Origin: JBKBKC01 sp046294265
GTDB taxonomy: Bacteria > Pseudomonadota > Alphaproteobacteria > Rhodobacterales > Rhodobacteraceae
Assembly (NCBI GenBank): GCA_046294265.1
Contig: JBKBKC010000012.1
Coordinates: 1 to 64,000 of the forward strand
DNA: 64,000 nucleotides
Reading direction: 5' to 3'
A program made the translations under genes and the position numbers. Position 1 is the first letter of the stretch. Every line of letters begins with the position of its first letter. The notes under the pieces are model-generated. The model saw only the letters and a list, made by a program, of their open reading frames with translations, was not told the origin of the DNA and ran no database searches. Of this stretch, positions 52,496 through 61,826 are shown one piece after another.

Positions 52496-53392
52496 TCAGG
52501 CAGGGATCAGCATGCCCTTGCCGCGCGCAAGGTCGCGCATCCGCGACTGCAGTTTCTCGAAGGCGCGCACCTCGATCTGGCGGATGCGTTCGCGGCTGAC
52601 CCCGTAGCTTTCGGACAGCTCTTCCAGCGTCACGGGCGTGTCGGACAGGCGGCGCTGCACAAGGATGTCCTTTTCCCGCTCGTTCAGCGCGGACATCGCC
52701 TGGGTGAGGAGTTCGCGGCGGGTTTCCAGCTCATCGCGTTCGGCATAGTCGGCGGCCTGGTCGCTGTCCTCATCCTCCAGCCAGTCCTGCCACTGGGTGC
52801 CACCGTCGCCGTCGCTGCCCACCATCGCGTTCAGCGAGGCGTCCGAGCCCGACAGGCGGCGGTTCATGTCGATCACCTCGGCCTCGGTCACCGACAGGTC
52901 CTTGGCGATCTGGGCCACGTTCTCGGGGCGCAGGTCACCCTCTTCCAGCGCGCCGAGCTTTGCCTTGGCCTTGCGCAGGTTGAAGAACAGCTTTTTCTGC
53001 GCCGAGGTGGTGCCGAGTTTCACGAGGGACCAGGACCGCAGGATGTATTCCTGGATCGAGGCGCGGATCCACCACATCGCATAGGTGGCAAGGCGGAAGC
53101 CCTTTTCCGGGTCGAACCGCTTGACCGCCTGCATCAGGCCCACATTCGCCTCCGAGATCACCTCGGCCTGCGGCAGGCCATAGCCGCGGTAGCCCATGGC
53201 GATCTTGGCCGCGAGGCGCAGGTGGCTGGTGACCATGCGGTGTGCGGCGGCGGTGTCCTGGTGATCGACCCAGCGCTTGGCAAGCATGTATTCCTCTTCC
53301 GGCTCCAGCAGGGGAAACTTGCGGATTTCCTGCATGTAGCGGTTCAGCCCCTGTTCGGGGCTGGGCGCGGGAAGGTTGGCGTAGGTGCTCAT
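52496..53392 (-). CDS. rpoH: Heat-shock sigma factor RpoH (sigma-32)
   Basis: Alternative sigma factor for heat-shock genes, 298 aa, starting MSTYANLPAPSPEQGLNRYM, preceded by AGGAGG at 5 nt. Region 2 is VISEANVGLMQAVKRFDPEK, FRLATYAMWWIRASIQEYIL. The RpoH box is TSAQKKLFFNLRKAK, diagnostic for sigma-32. Region 4 is TLEELSESYGVSRERIRQIE. Alphaproteobacteria often have two rpoH genes; which copy this is cannot be said. The upstream open extension (to 53455) lacks homology. The Hsp20 promoter at 35695 is a likely target. Confidence 0.96.
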   Translation of the reverse strand: MSTYANLPAPSPEQGLNRYMQEIRKFPLLEPEEEYMLAKRWVDHQDTAAAHRMVTSHLRLAAKIAMGYRGYGLPQAEVISEANVGLMQAVKRFDPEKGFRLATYAMWWIRASIQEYILRSWSLVKLGTTSAQKKLFFNLRKAKAKLGALEEGDLRPENVAQIAKDLSVTEAEVIDMNRRLSGSDASLNAMVGSDGDGGTQWQDWLEDEDSDQAADYAERDELETRRELLTQAMSALNEREKDILVQRRLSDTPVTLEELSESYGVSRERIRQIEVRAFEKLQSRMRDLARGKGMLIPA

Positions 53393-53573
53393 CCGGTCCT
53401 CCTGCCTGTATCCCGGGCGTCGTGCCGGGGGACAGGCATCTATGTATTCCTGCAAGACGCCACAAGATGATGGGTATCACACATGACAATGAACGAAAGA
53501 TGATCCTGGTTCCGTCGCGCGGCCAGTGCCATGTCAGGATGGTCACGCGCTTGTCAGCAAGGCGCGATGCCTC

Positions 53574-54329
53574 TCAGGCCTGCGCATGGCTGCGGAACAG
53601 GCACCGGCCATCTTCGGCAAGCACGGCGGTGTCCAGCCCCTCGTCGCGCGGCTGCAGATGCAGGTCGAGTTGCTGGGCGTGATCGGCATTGCCGAAGAAC
53701 CAAGCCTCGCGCTGCACTGGGGGGGCGCTGCTGACGGCCCCTTCGGCCATGCGGGCCAGGCGCACGAAGTTGCGAAAGTAGAAGAGCCCCGCGGCATTGA
53801 AATCGACCAGCCGGTTGACCCTGTGCCGGCCTGCCGGACCCTGCGGCAGGGGGGCGGACCTGGCGGCGTGATGGCGGTCGAGCAGGGTTTCGACGTGGTG
53901 CGCGTGATGGTCGCGATCCGTCCAGATGTCGCGGACCGTGGCAAACTTCTTGTTGGTGCCATGCTGATGGCGGCGGACAAATCCCGTGAGCAGGCCCACC
54001 TCGGCCCCCGTCCCGCGCCCCCAGCCGATGCGCGTGCGCGACAGCGCATAGGGCTTGCGGATCGCGGCCAGCCGGGTGCGCATCACGAAGCGGTCATCCT
54101 CGACCATCGGGGCCTGCGGGTCGATGCGGAACGTCAGCCACAGCACCGCCGCATAGACCCGTTCCCCCGTCGAGTCGCGCCAGTCCGAAGGCTGAACGCC
54201 AAGACTGCGCGCCAGAAGCTGCCAGTGCAGCCCAAGGCTTTGGGTCAGAGCCCATTCCTCGCTCAGGGTGTCGGCGTCCAGATGCGGCAAGCCGGCGACA
54301 TGCGTGCTGCGGCATTCCGGCCCGCTCAT
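53574..54329 (-). CDS. LnmK/Pnap_2097-like double hot-dog protein
   Basis: Protein of 251 aa resembling the LnmK family (methylmalonyl-ACP acyltransferase/decarboxylase of leinamycin biosynthesis, and Pnap_2097-like relatives). N-terminal hot-dog features are GLPHLDADTLSEEWALTQSL, GLHWQLLARSLG, STGERVYAAVLWLTFRI. The middle is VMRTRLAAIRKPYALSRTRI. The C-terminal half has RLVDFNAAGLFYFRNFVRLA and AWFFGNADHAQQLDLHL. The assignment rests on by-eye similarity. Its ATG overlaps the stop of the acyltransferase-like gene (ATGA), and an ACP gene is divergent from that, so an acyl-ACP substrate is likely. The product is unknown. Confidence 0.65.
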   Translation of the reverse strand: MSGPECRSTHVAGLPHLDADTLSEEWALTQSLGLHWQLLARSLGVQPSDWRDSTGERVYAAVLWLTFRIDPQAPMVEDDRFVMRTRLAAIRKPYALSRTRIGWGRGTGAEVGLLTGFVRRHQHGTNKKFATVRDIWTDRDHHAHHVETLLDRHHAARSAPLPQGPAGRHRVNRLVDFNAAGLFYFRNFVRLARMAEGAVSSAPPVQREAWFFGNADHAQQLDLHLQPRDEGLDTAVLAEDGRCLFRSHAQA

Positions 54330-55642
54330 GGTGCGCTCGGGATTGCAGGCGAGGACCTGCGCCAGGGCGCGCCATGGTGCAACAGCGGACCCGAGATCGC
54401 CTCGGGCGGGCCTTGCAGCATGTCGGCCAGACAGCCGACATAGAAATCGGCAAAGGCCGCATCGTAGTCGTCCGCCGCGGCATGATCCTGAGGCGACGGC
54501 CCTTCGCGCAGGGTCGAGACATAGCGCACCCCGTCCCAGCCCATGACCGGAACAAAGGTCGCGGCTTTGGATTGCCAGGCCAGATGTGCGGCCCCCCGTC
54601 CGATGCGAACCGGATGCCCGCACAGCAGCGGCGCCAGCGTCTCGCCGCCGTCGGCCCCGTCCGGAAACACCTCGACGATATGGGGCGCGCGCCGCATCGC
54701 CTTGAGCAGCCTGAGATAGCGCAACGGCATGTCCGGCGCGGTGCTGGAAATGTTCAGCGTTTCCGCGTCGGCCCCGGTCAGGGCCCGCCGAAAGATCCGT
54801 GCCTGCGGCAGGGTCAGTTCCGCACCCTCCCGCCACAGATGCGCGCCGACCGCCGTATGGATGCCTGCAATCACGATGGAACGCCCCTCGCTCTGCGCCT
54901 GCAGGATCGGTGTCAGGTCCGGCGTCACGAGCACGCGGGCAATTTGTCCGTGCAAGGCCCGGATGAGGCATTCTTCGGGCGTCAAGGGCCCGATCAGCCG
55001 TGCCAGCCGACTATCCAGGCGCTTGAGATGCGACAGGAAGTGCATCATGGCCAGACCTCGGGCCAGCCGGTCCGAAAACGCCGCAAACTCCAGTCCGTCA
55101 CGGCGCATTCCATGCAGGCGGCGGTCGCTCCACCGGGGCACGAAGCGTCGCCCCTGTGCGGCGGTCAGGTCTGCAAGCTGATCCTCGATGGTCGCGCGCG
55201 GCGTCCCCCAGGCCCACCTGAAATCCTCGGGTCCCGGCGCGAGCAGGAGATGAAAGCCGAGGTTGATCACAACGTCACGCAGGGCCACATCCGCGTTGGC
55301 CCTTTCGCGCAGGGCCGCCACTTCATCCGCCAGCAGGTCGGCATCGCGCAGGCCCGCCGCCGCCAGCACCCGCAGGCGTGACAGGTTCGGTGCCCAATAG
55401 GTTTCGGGTGCAGCCCGGTGCGACAGGTCCAGTGCGGCGCGATGGTCACGCGCGGCCATCAGTCGCGCACATTCGGCCACGAGGTCAGTGTGTCGGGCTC
55501 CTGCGTCGCTGTCCGCGCCTGCTGCGGCGGGCGCGTCACATGCCGGCACTTGACTTGCAGCCACGCCAGGGATCGTTTGACGGTCGGCAGGCGCCGCCTG
55601 TTCCCGAACGACCCACCTGTGCAGGGCATGCCATGCTTCCAA
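54326..55642 (-). CDS. LpxL-like acyltransferase-related protein
   Basis: Up to 438 aa, with weak resemblance to lysophospholipid/lauroyl acyltransferases in RSIVIAGIHTAVGAHLWREG, PLRYLRLLKAMRRAPHIVEV and PVRIGRGAAHLAWQSKAATF, PVMGWDG. The usual H-x4-D/E catalytic pair is not intact (HTAVGA), so activity is uncertain. The N-terminal 130 residues are an Ala/Arg-rich helical region of unknown kind. The start is unclear: the TTG at 55642 would overlap the divergent ACP start, while GTG 55549 or ATG 55459 are alternatives. Translationally coupled to the LnmK-like gene. Confidence 0.6.
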   Translation of the reverse strand: MEAWHALHRWVVREQAAPADRQTIPGVAASQVPACDAPAAAGADSDAGARHTDLVAECARLMAARDHRAALDLSHRAAPETYWAPNLSRLRVLAAAGLRDADLLADEVAALRERANADVALRDVVINLGFHLLLAPGPEDFRWAWGTPRATIEDQLADLTAAQGRRFVPRWSDRRLHGMRRDGLEFAAFSDRLARGLAMMHFLSHLKRLDSRLARLIGPLTPEECLIRALHGQIARVLVTPDLTPILQAQSEGRSIVIAGIHTAVGAHLWREGAELTLPQARIFRRALTGADAETLNISSTAPDMPLRYLRLLKAMRRAPHIVEVFPDGADGGETLAPLLCGHPVRIGRGAAHLAWQSKAATFVPVMGWDGVRYVSTLREGPSPQDHAAADDYDAAFADFYVGCLADMLQGPPEAISGPLLHHGAPWRRSSPAIPSAP

Positions 55643-55869
55643 TCGACGACTTCCTTCGGTTGCTCGGCCGCCACAGCCGCTCCCGCGACGTCGCCGCCGC
55701 CGAGGACAGCCTGTTCGGTGCAGGGCTGGACCTGTCGTCCCTGCGGTTTACCGAATTCATCATGGATCTGGAAGAGACCTGCGGGATCGACATCGACGTG
55801 GACGATCTGGATGCAAGCATCGTGACGGCGGGCCAGCTGCATGCGCGGTTGCAGGAGCGTTACGGCTGA
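55633..55869 (+). CDS. Stand-alone acyl carrier protein
   Basis: A 78-aa carrier protein starting MLPIDDFLRLLGRHSRSRDV. The phosphopantetheine region is GAGLDLSSLRFTEFIMDLEE, with one of the paired serines as the attachment site, followed by the acidic helix GIDIDVDDLDAS. It differs from AcpP (no DSLD) and resembles specialised carriers near unusual ligases or acyltransferases. It is divergent from the acyltransferase-like gene and ends 10 bp past the convergent stop of the RluD-family gene. No ketosynthase or adenylation enzyme is nearby. Confidence 0.78.
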   Translation: MLPIDDFLRLLGRHSRSRDVAAAEDSLFGAGLDLSSLRFTEFIMDLEETCGIDIDVDDLDASIVTAGQLHARLQERYG

Positions 55870-56957
55870 GCTGCCCCCAGCGCCGCGATCAGCGCTGCCA
55901 TGTCCGCAGGCAGGTCGGCGGCGAAATCCATCCGTGCGCCGGTCACCGGATGGTCGAACCCGAGGGTGGCGGCATGGAGCGCCTGGCGGGGAAAGGCGGT
56001 GGCGGCCGCGGCCCCCGCCTCGCCCACCGTGCGGGGCGACAGGCGGCGGGCCCCGCCATAGACCGGATCGCCGATCAGGCCGTGGCCCGCATGGGCCATG
56101 TGGACGCGGATCTGATGGGTGCGCCCCGTTTCCAGCCAGCATTCCATCAGGGACGCCGCCGCTGGCGCGCCGAAGGGGCGGATGACGCGCACCCGCGTCA
56201 CCGCCGCCCGCCCGCGCCCCTCGACAACCGCCTGGCGCTGGCGGTCGGCGGCGTGGCGGTCGAGGTTGGTGGCGATGCGGATCACGCCGCCCGCCTCGAA
56301 CGCCACGCCCGCCGTGCCGCGCAGGCGGGGATCGGCGGCATCGGGATGGCCATGCACCACCGCAAGGTAGCGTCGCGTCACGCTGTGGTCGGCGAATTGC
56401 GCGGCAAGGCCGCGATGCGCACGGTCGGATTTCGCCACGACCAGCAGGCCTGACGTGTCCTTGTCGATCCGGTGCACGATGCCGGGCCGCCGTGCGCCCC
56501 CGATGCCCGACAGGTCATTCCCGCAATGGTGCAACAGCGCATTTACCAGCGTGCCCGACCACGACCCCGGTGCGGGATGCACAACCATGCCGGCCGGCTT
56601 GTCGATCACGATCAGGTCGGCATCCTCCCACATCACCGAAAGCGCGATCGCCTCGGGCCGCGCCGCGATCTCCACCGCCTCGGGCAGCGTCACCTCATAG
56701 ACCGCACCGGGCTGCGGGCGGGCCTTGGCATCGGCCACGGGCCTTCCGTCCTGCGTCACAGCCCCCTCGGCCAGCAGCCGCGCGAGGCGCGAGCGCGAGG
56801 GGGCCTCGCCCTCTGGCAGGGCTTCGGCCAGGGCCTGGGTCAGCGCCTTGTCAAGCCGGTCGGGCGGCGCTAGGCCGAGTGCGACCCGCAGCACGGGTGC
56901 GGTGGGGGCGTCATCATCCTCATCCGAGGGCGGCGGGCAGAGGGGAGGCATGGCCAT
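55860..56957 (-). CDS. rluD: RluA/RluD-family pseudouridine synthase
   Basis: Large-subunit rRNA pseudouridine synthase of about 365 aa. An S4 RNA-binding segment (SRSRLARLLAEGAVTQDGRP) precedes the catalytic domain. The catalytic Asp is in PGIVHRIDKDTSGLLVVAKS. Further family features are VIDKPAGMVVHPAPGSWSGT, and ECWLETGRTHQIRVHMAHAG, LIGDPVYGG. The N-terminal 20 residues (PPPSDEDDDAP) are acidic and variable. The start is ATG 56957 or 56951, inside the palindrome CATGGCCATG that also holds the divergent DUF6476 start. Confidence 0.93.
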   Translation of the reverse strand: MAMPPLCPPPSDEDDDAPTAPVLRVALGLAPPDRLDKALTQALAEALPEGEAPSRSRLARLLAEGAVTQDGRPVADAKARPQPGAVYEVTLPEAVEIAARPEAIALSVMWEDADLIVIDKPAGMVVHPAPGSWSGTLVNALLHHCGNDLSGIGGARRPGIVHRIDKDTSGLLVVAKSDRAHRGLAAQFADHSVTRRYLAVVHGHPDAADPRLRGTAGVAFEAGGVIRIATNLDRHAADRQRQAVVEGRGRAAVTRVRVIRPFGAPAAASLMECWLETGRTHQIRVHMAHAGHGLIGDPVYGGARRLSPRTVGEAGAAAATAFPRQALHAATLGFDHPVTGARMDFAADLPADMAALIAALGAAQP

Positions 56958-57291
56958 GAACCGGACACCGCAGGAACAGGACGTGGCACCCTTGCCCGCG
57001 TCGCTGAGGTTTCTGAAATGGCTGGTGATCGTGCTCACCCTGACCATGATCGGCGGAGTGATAGCGGTGGTCGCGCTGCTTGTCACCCGCATCCCGCAGG
57101 GGGTGGGCACAACCCTGCCCGCCCTGCCCGCCGCCATCGTGCTGCCCGAGGGCGCAGAGGCGCGCGCCGTCACCTTCGGCGCGGGCTGGGTCGGGGTGGT
57201 GGTGGCGGGACCCGGCGCGGCGGGCGAGCGCTTTGTCGTCTATGCCCCCGATGGCACGCGGCGCCAGGTGGTGGACCTGACCGCGCCCTGA
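56956..57291 (+). CDS. DUF6476 single-pass membrane protein
   Basis: A 111-aa protein starting MNRTPQEQDVAPLPASLRFL. It has one transmembrane helix (VIVLTLTMIGGVIAVVALLV) and a small periplasmic domain (LPEGAEARAVTFGAGWVGVV, RFVVYAPDGTRRQVV). The family is common next to rluD in Rhodobacteraceae; its function is unknown. ATG 56956 has GGGGAGG at 7 nt; ATG 56950 is too close to it. Confidence 0.85.
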   Translation: MNRTPQEQDVAPLPASLRFLKWLVIVLTLTMIGGVIAVVALLVTRIPQGVGTTLPALPAAIVLPEGAEARAVTFGAGWVGVVVAGPGAAGERFVVYAPDGTRRQVVDLTAP

Positions 57292-57350
57292 ACGCGGAAA
57301 AATGCCGAATCGCTTGACCACAGCGGCGGTCGCGGACTGTGCTCGCGCGG

Positions 57351-59132
57351 ATGAGCCGCCTCAACCCCTCCGCCGAAGACGCCGACACTGACCGCCTGCG
57401 CGATGAATTCGTCCGTCAGGCGCAGTTCCAGCGGGACGAGACTCCCTCACGCTTGATTGCCTCGGGGTTGACCTATGGCCTGTCCCTGATCTTTGTGCCG
57501 TTCTGGCTGATCGTCTGCCTGCTATGCCTGGATCTGACCTTCGAGGTCGCCTCGCAGCGCCTGATGCGCGACCCAGGCCGGCTGGTCACCGAACCGGCCC
57601 GCCGCCGGATGGTGCTCATCCTGATCTTCCTGGTGGAAGCTGTCTTTGCAACCCCCGCCGTGCTGATCTGGTATCATGACAATCCCTATGCCAAGGCGCT
57701 TGCTGTCGGAATATTGTCCGGGTCGATGATGCACATGGCAACGGTGCGGGCGATCCACCTGCCCCAGGGACTGGCGGGGGCGGCAGGCCTGGCACTGATG
57801 GTCGTGGGATCGAACGTCGTCTATTGGACGCAAAAGGATGATTGGCAGGGGCTGGGGCTGACCAGCCTGTGCACGGTGGTGGCCATTGGCTATTTCATCT
57901 CGGCCATGATCTCCAACAACCGGCTCCACCGCGACAACGCCGCGCGCGGGCGCGCGGCACATCGGGCGAATGCCGCCAAGGGCCGCTTCCTTGCGCGCAT
58001 GAGCCATGAGCTGCGCACGCCCCTGAACGGCATCCTGGGCATTGCCAGCGCCGAGTTGCGCAGCGCCCGCGACCCTGCGGCGCGCGAGCGGCTGGCGGTG
58101 CTGGTCGCCTCGGCAGAAGGGCTGGCCAATATCCTGGATGACAGTCTGGACGCCGCGGCGGTGACCGATGGCCGCCTGCCGATCCGGCTGCGCCCGACGG
58201 TGCCACATACCGCCGTCACCGTGGCCGCCGCCCTGTTCCGGCACCGGATCGAGGAGGCGGGGCTGGCGCTGTCGCTGGATATCGGGCCGGGGCTGGACCA
58301 GCCCGCCCTGATGGACGAACACCGCCTGCGGCAATGCCTGTCGAACCTTCTGTCGAACGCGCTGCGCCATACCGCCGAGGGCGGGATCACGGTCACCGCG
58401 CGGCGCGGGGCCGCGATGACACTGGACATCGAGGTGGCCGATACCGGCAGCGGCATCGCGCCCGCCCGGCGCGACCGGCTGTTCGAATTGCCGCCCGGCG
58501 CCTCGGCCGCACCGGTGGCGGGTGCGGCGGGCCACGGCCTTGGCCTTGGCATCGCGCGCGATCTGGCGCGCCAGATGGGCGGCGATCTGGTGCTGCTGCC
58601 CGCGCGCCCCGACCAGCGCGGGGCGCAGTTCCGCCTGACCGTGGCGCTGCCGCCTGCCGCGGGTGCCGACGTGCCCGCACGGGAAGCGGCGGCAGAGGGG
58701 CCGCCACCGCTGTCGGGGCTGCATGTGCTGGTGGTGGACGATCTGGCCACGAACCGCCTCGTCGCGATGACCTGCCTGCACCTGATGGGCGCGCGGACGG
58801 CCGAAGCCGCCAGCGGAGCCGAGGCGCTGGCCCGGCTGGCCGAGGTGACGGGTGGCGAGGACCGGGTGGATGCCGTGTTTTTGGACATGAACATGCCCGA
58901 CATGGACGGCCTGCAGACCCTTCGGGCGATCCGCGCGCTGCCGGACGGGCAAGGCGCGATGACGGTGGTGGCGATGACGGCGGATGCCATGCCGTCGGAC
59001 CGGCAGCGGTTCATCGAGGCCGGGATGGACGGCTATCTGGCCAAGCCGGTCACGCCCGAACGCATGGCGGCGGCGCTGATCGAGGCGCGTTTGGGCCGGG
59101 TTGCGGCACAGATGCGCGACAGTGTGGCCTGA
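57351..59132 (+). CDS. Hybrid sensor histidine kinase with receiver domain
   Basis: Membrane-bound hybrid kinase of 593 aa. Four or five N-terminal helices (SLIFVPFWLIVCLLCLDLTF, MVLILIFLVEAVFATPAVLI, GLAGAAGLALMVVGSNVVYW) form the sensor, with no extracytoplasmic domain. Phospho-acceptor His219 is in ARMSHELRTPLNGILG. HATPase N-box: LRQCLSNLLSNALRHTAEGG, G-boxes VADTGSGIAP and GHGLGLGIARDLARQMGG. The C-terminal receiver has VLVVDDLATNRLVAM and phospho-acceptor Asp512 in AVFLDMNMPDMDG, then LAKPVTPERM. No partner regulator is adjacent. The start is ATG 57351 or GTG 57339. Confidence 0.93.
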   Translation: MSRLNPSAEDADTDRLRDEFVRQAQFQRDETPSRLIASGLTYGLSLIFVPFWLIVCLLCLDLTFEVASQRLMRDPGRLVTEPARRRMVLILIFLVEAVFATPAVLIWYHDNPYAKALAVGILSGSMMHMATVRAIHLPQGLAGAAGLALMVVGSNVVYWTQKDDWQGLGLTSLCTVVAIGYFISAMISNNRLHRDNAARGRAAHRANAAKGRFLARMSHELRTPLNGILGIASAELRSARDPAARERLAVLVASAEGLANILDDSLDAAAVTDGRLPIRLRPTVPHTAVTVAAALFRHRIEEAGLALSLDIGPGLDQPALMDEHRLRQCLSNLLSNALRHTAEGGITVTARRGAAMTLDIEVADTGSGIAPARRDRLFELPPGASAAPVAGAAGHGLGLGIARDLARQMGGDLVLLPARPDQRGAQFRLTVALPPAAGADVPAREAAAEGPPPLSGLHVLVVDDLATNRLVAMTCLHLMGARTAEAASGAEALARLAEVTGGEDRVDAVFLDMNMPDMDGLQTLRAIRALPDGQGAMTVVAMTADAMPSDRQRFIEAGMDGYLAKPVTPERMAAALIEARLGRVAAQMRDSVA

Positions 59133-59220
59133 GGCCGGTTTGCGACATGGACCGACGCTGCGGGACGCGCCGCATCGTTCCCTGCCACCGACGATGCCCC
59201 GGAACAGAAAGGCCCAGCCC

Positions 59221-60675
59221 ATGACCCTTGTTGACGCGACCGATACCGCAGCCCTTGTCGCGCGGGGCGAGGCCACGCCCGGCGAATTGCTGGATGCCGC
59301 GTTGCAGGCGGTGGCACGGCTGAACCCCGCGCTGAATGCCGTGGTCCTGCTGCAAGAGGGGGTGGCGCGCGCGGCCATCGCGGCGGGCCTGCCGCGCGGG
59401 CCGTTCCGGGGGGTTCCGTTCCTGCTCAAGGACCTGGGCGCCGAGGCGCGGGATTTCCCCTCGCACATGGGATCGCACCTGTGGGCCGATACCCGGTATG
59501 GCCGCGACAGTGCGATCTGGGCCCGGATGCGGGCGACGGGGGTGGTGACCTTCGGGCGCACCACCGCACCCGAGGGCGGCATCGGGGCCGCGACCGAGGC
59601 TGCGGTCTATGGCGGGCCCACGCGCAACCCCTGGAACCTCGACCATACCCCCGGCGGGTCATCCGGCGGGGCGGGGGCGGCGGTGGCCGCAGGCATCGTG
59701 CCCTTTGCGCATGGATCGGACGGCGGCGGGTCGGTGCGCATTCCGGCATCCTCCTGCGGGCTCTTCGGGATGAAGCCCACCCGCGCCCGCCTGCCCGATG
59801 GCCCCTATGCGGGCGAAGGCTGGGCGGGCATGGCGATCGACGGGTTCCTGACCCGCTCGGTCCGCGATACCGCCGTGATGCTGGATGCCTGCGCGGGCGC
59901 CGACGCGGGCGCGCCCTACTGGGCGCCGCCCCTGATCCGCAGCCATGCCGACGCGATCAGCCGCCCGCCGCGCCGCCTGCGCGTGATGATCTGCGACACC
60001 ACCTTTACCGGCACCCCCATCCATCCACAGGTGGCCGAGGCCGTGCGCGCCGCAGGGCGGCTTCTGGAAAGTCTGGGGCACCATGTGGAACCGGGCCTGC
60101 CCCGCGCGGACATCGCGTCGATGATGCGCGCGTGGACCGATATCGTCGCCATCGGCTCGGCCCTGTCGATCCGCTCGCGGCTGGCATCCTTGGGCCGCGA
60201 CCTGCGGCAGGGCGATGTGGAGGGCGTGGCGCGCGGGGCGATGCGGCATGCCGAAACCCTGCATCCGACCCGGTATCTGGAGGCGGTGGGAGAGATCCAC
60301 GACTTTGGCCGCGAGATGGCGGCAGTGTTCGACCCCGAGGACGGGCCCGAAGAAGGCCCCGGCTGCGACATCATGCTGTCGGCCACGCTGGCCGAACCGC
60401 CCGCCCGGGTGGGCCGCTTTGCCCATGCGACCGAGGATTATGTGGCCTACCGCATCGGCCCCGATGGAGTGTTCGCCTATTCCCCCTTTTGCGCGGTGTT
60501 CAACGCCAGCGGCCAGCCTGCCGCATCGGTTCCATTGGGCATGTCGCAGGACGGCCTGCCCATCGGCATCCACTTCGCCGCGCGCTTCGGCGACGACGAA
60601 ACCCTGATCGGCCTCTGCGCAGAACTTGAGCAGGCCGCGCCCTGGATCGGGCGTATGCCGCCCCTTCATGCCTGA
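59221..60675 (+). CDS. Amidase (amidase signature family)
   Basis: Ser-cisSer-Lys amidase of 484 aa. The catalytic Lys is in GVPFLLKDLGAEARDFPS. The signature with the cis-Ser is DHTPGGSSGGAGAAVAAGIV, and the Gly/Ser nucleophile loop is HGSDGGGSVRIPASSCGLFG, all in order. The C terminus has ASVPLGMSQDGLPIGIHFAA. The substrate is unknown. It lies just upstream of a polyamine-type ABC transporter in the same direction, which suggests it might hydrolyse an imported amide, but the link is only positional. Upstream in-frame codons lack homology. Confidence 0.92.
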   Translation: MTLVDATDTAALVARGEATPGELLDAALQAVARLNPALNAVVLLQEGVARAAIAAGLPRGPFRGVPFLLKDLGAEARDFPSHMGSHLWADTRYGRDSAIWARMRATGVVTFGRTTAPEGGIGAATEAAVYGGPTRNPWNLDHTPGGSSGGAGAAVAAGIVPFAHGSDGGGSVRIPASSCGLFGMKPTRARLPDGPYAGEGWAGMAIDGFLTRSVRDTAVMLDACAGADAGAPYWAPPLIRSHADAISRPPRRLRVMICDTTFTGTPIHPQVAEAVRAAGRLLESLGHHVEPGLPRADIASMMRAWTDIVAIGSALSIRSRLASLGRDLRQGDVEGVARGAMRHAETLHPTRYLEAVGEIHDFGREMAAVFDPEDGPEEGPGCDIMLSATLAEPPARVGRFAHATEDYVAYRIGPDGVFAYSPFCAVFNASGQPAASVPLGMSQDGLPIGIHFAARFGDDETLIGLCAELEQAAPWIGRMPPLHA

Positions 60676-60751
60676 TGTGATCAAATCATCGGTGGACAGC
60701 GGCAAAACCGGGGGGCTAACGTATCGTGGGGGACTTGAAAGGAATGTATGG

Positions 60752-61822
<1,071 letters not shown>

Positions 61823-61826
61823 GGGG

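Noticed and set aside
53393..53573. Extra coding sequence between rpoH and the LnmK-like gene
   Set aside because: Frames here either extend those genes without homology or are short. It most likely holds the rpoH promoter.
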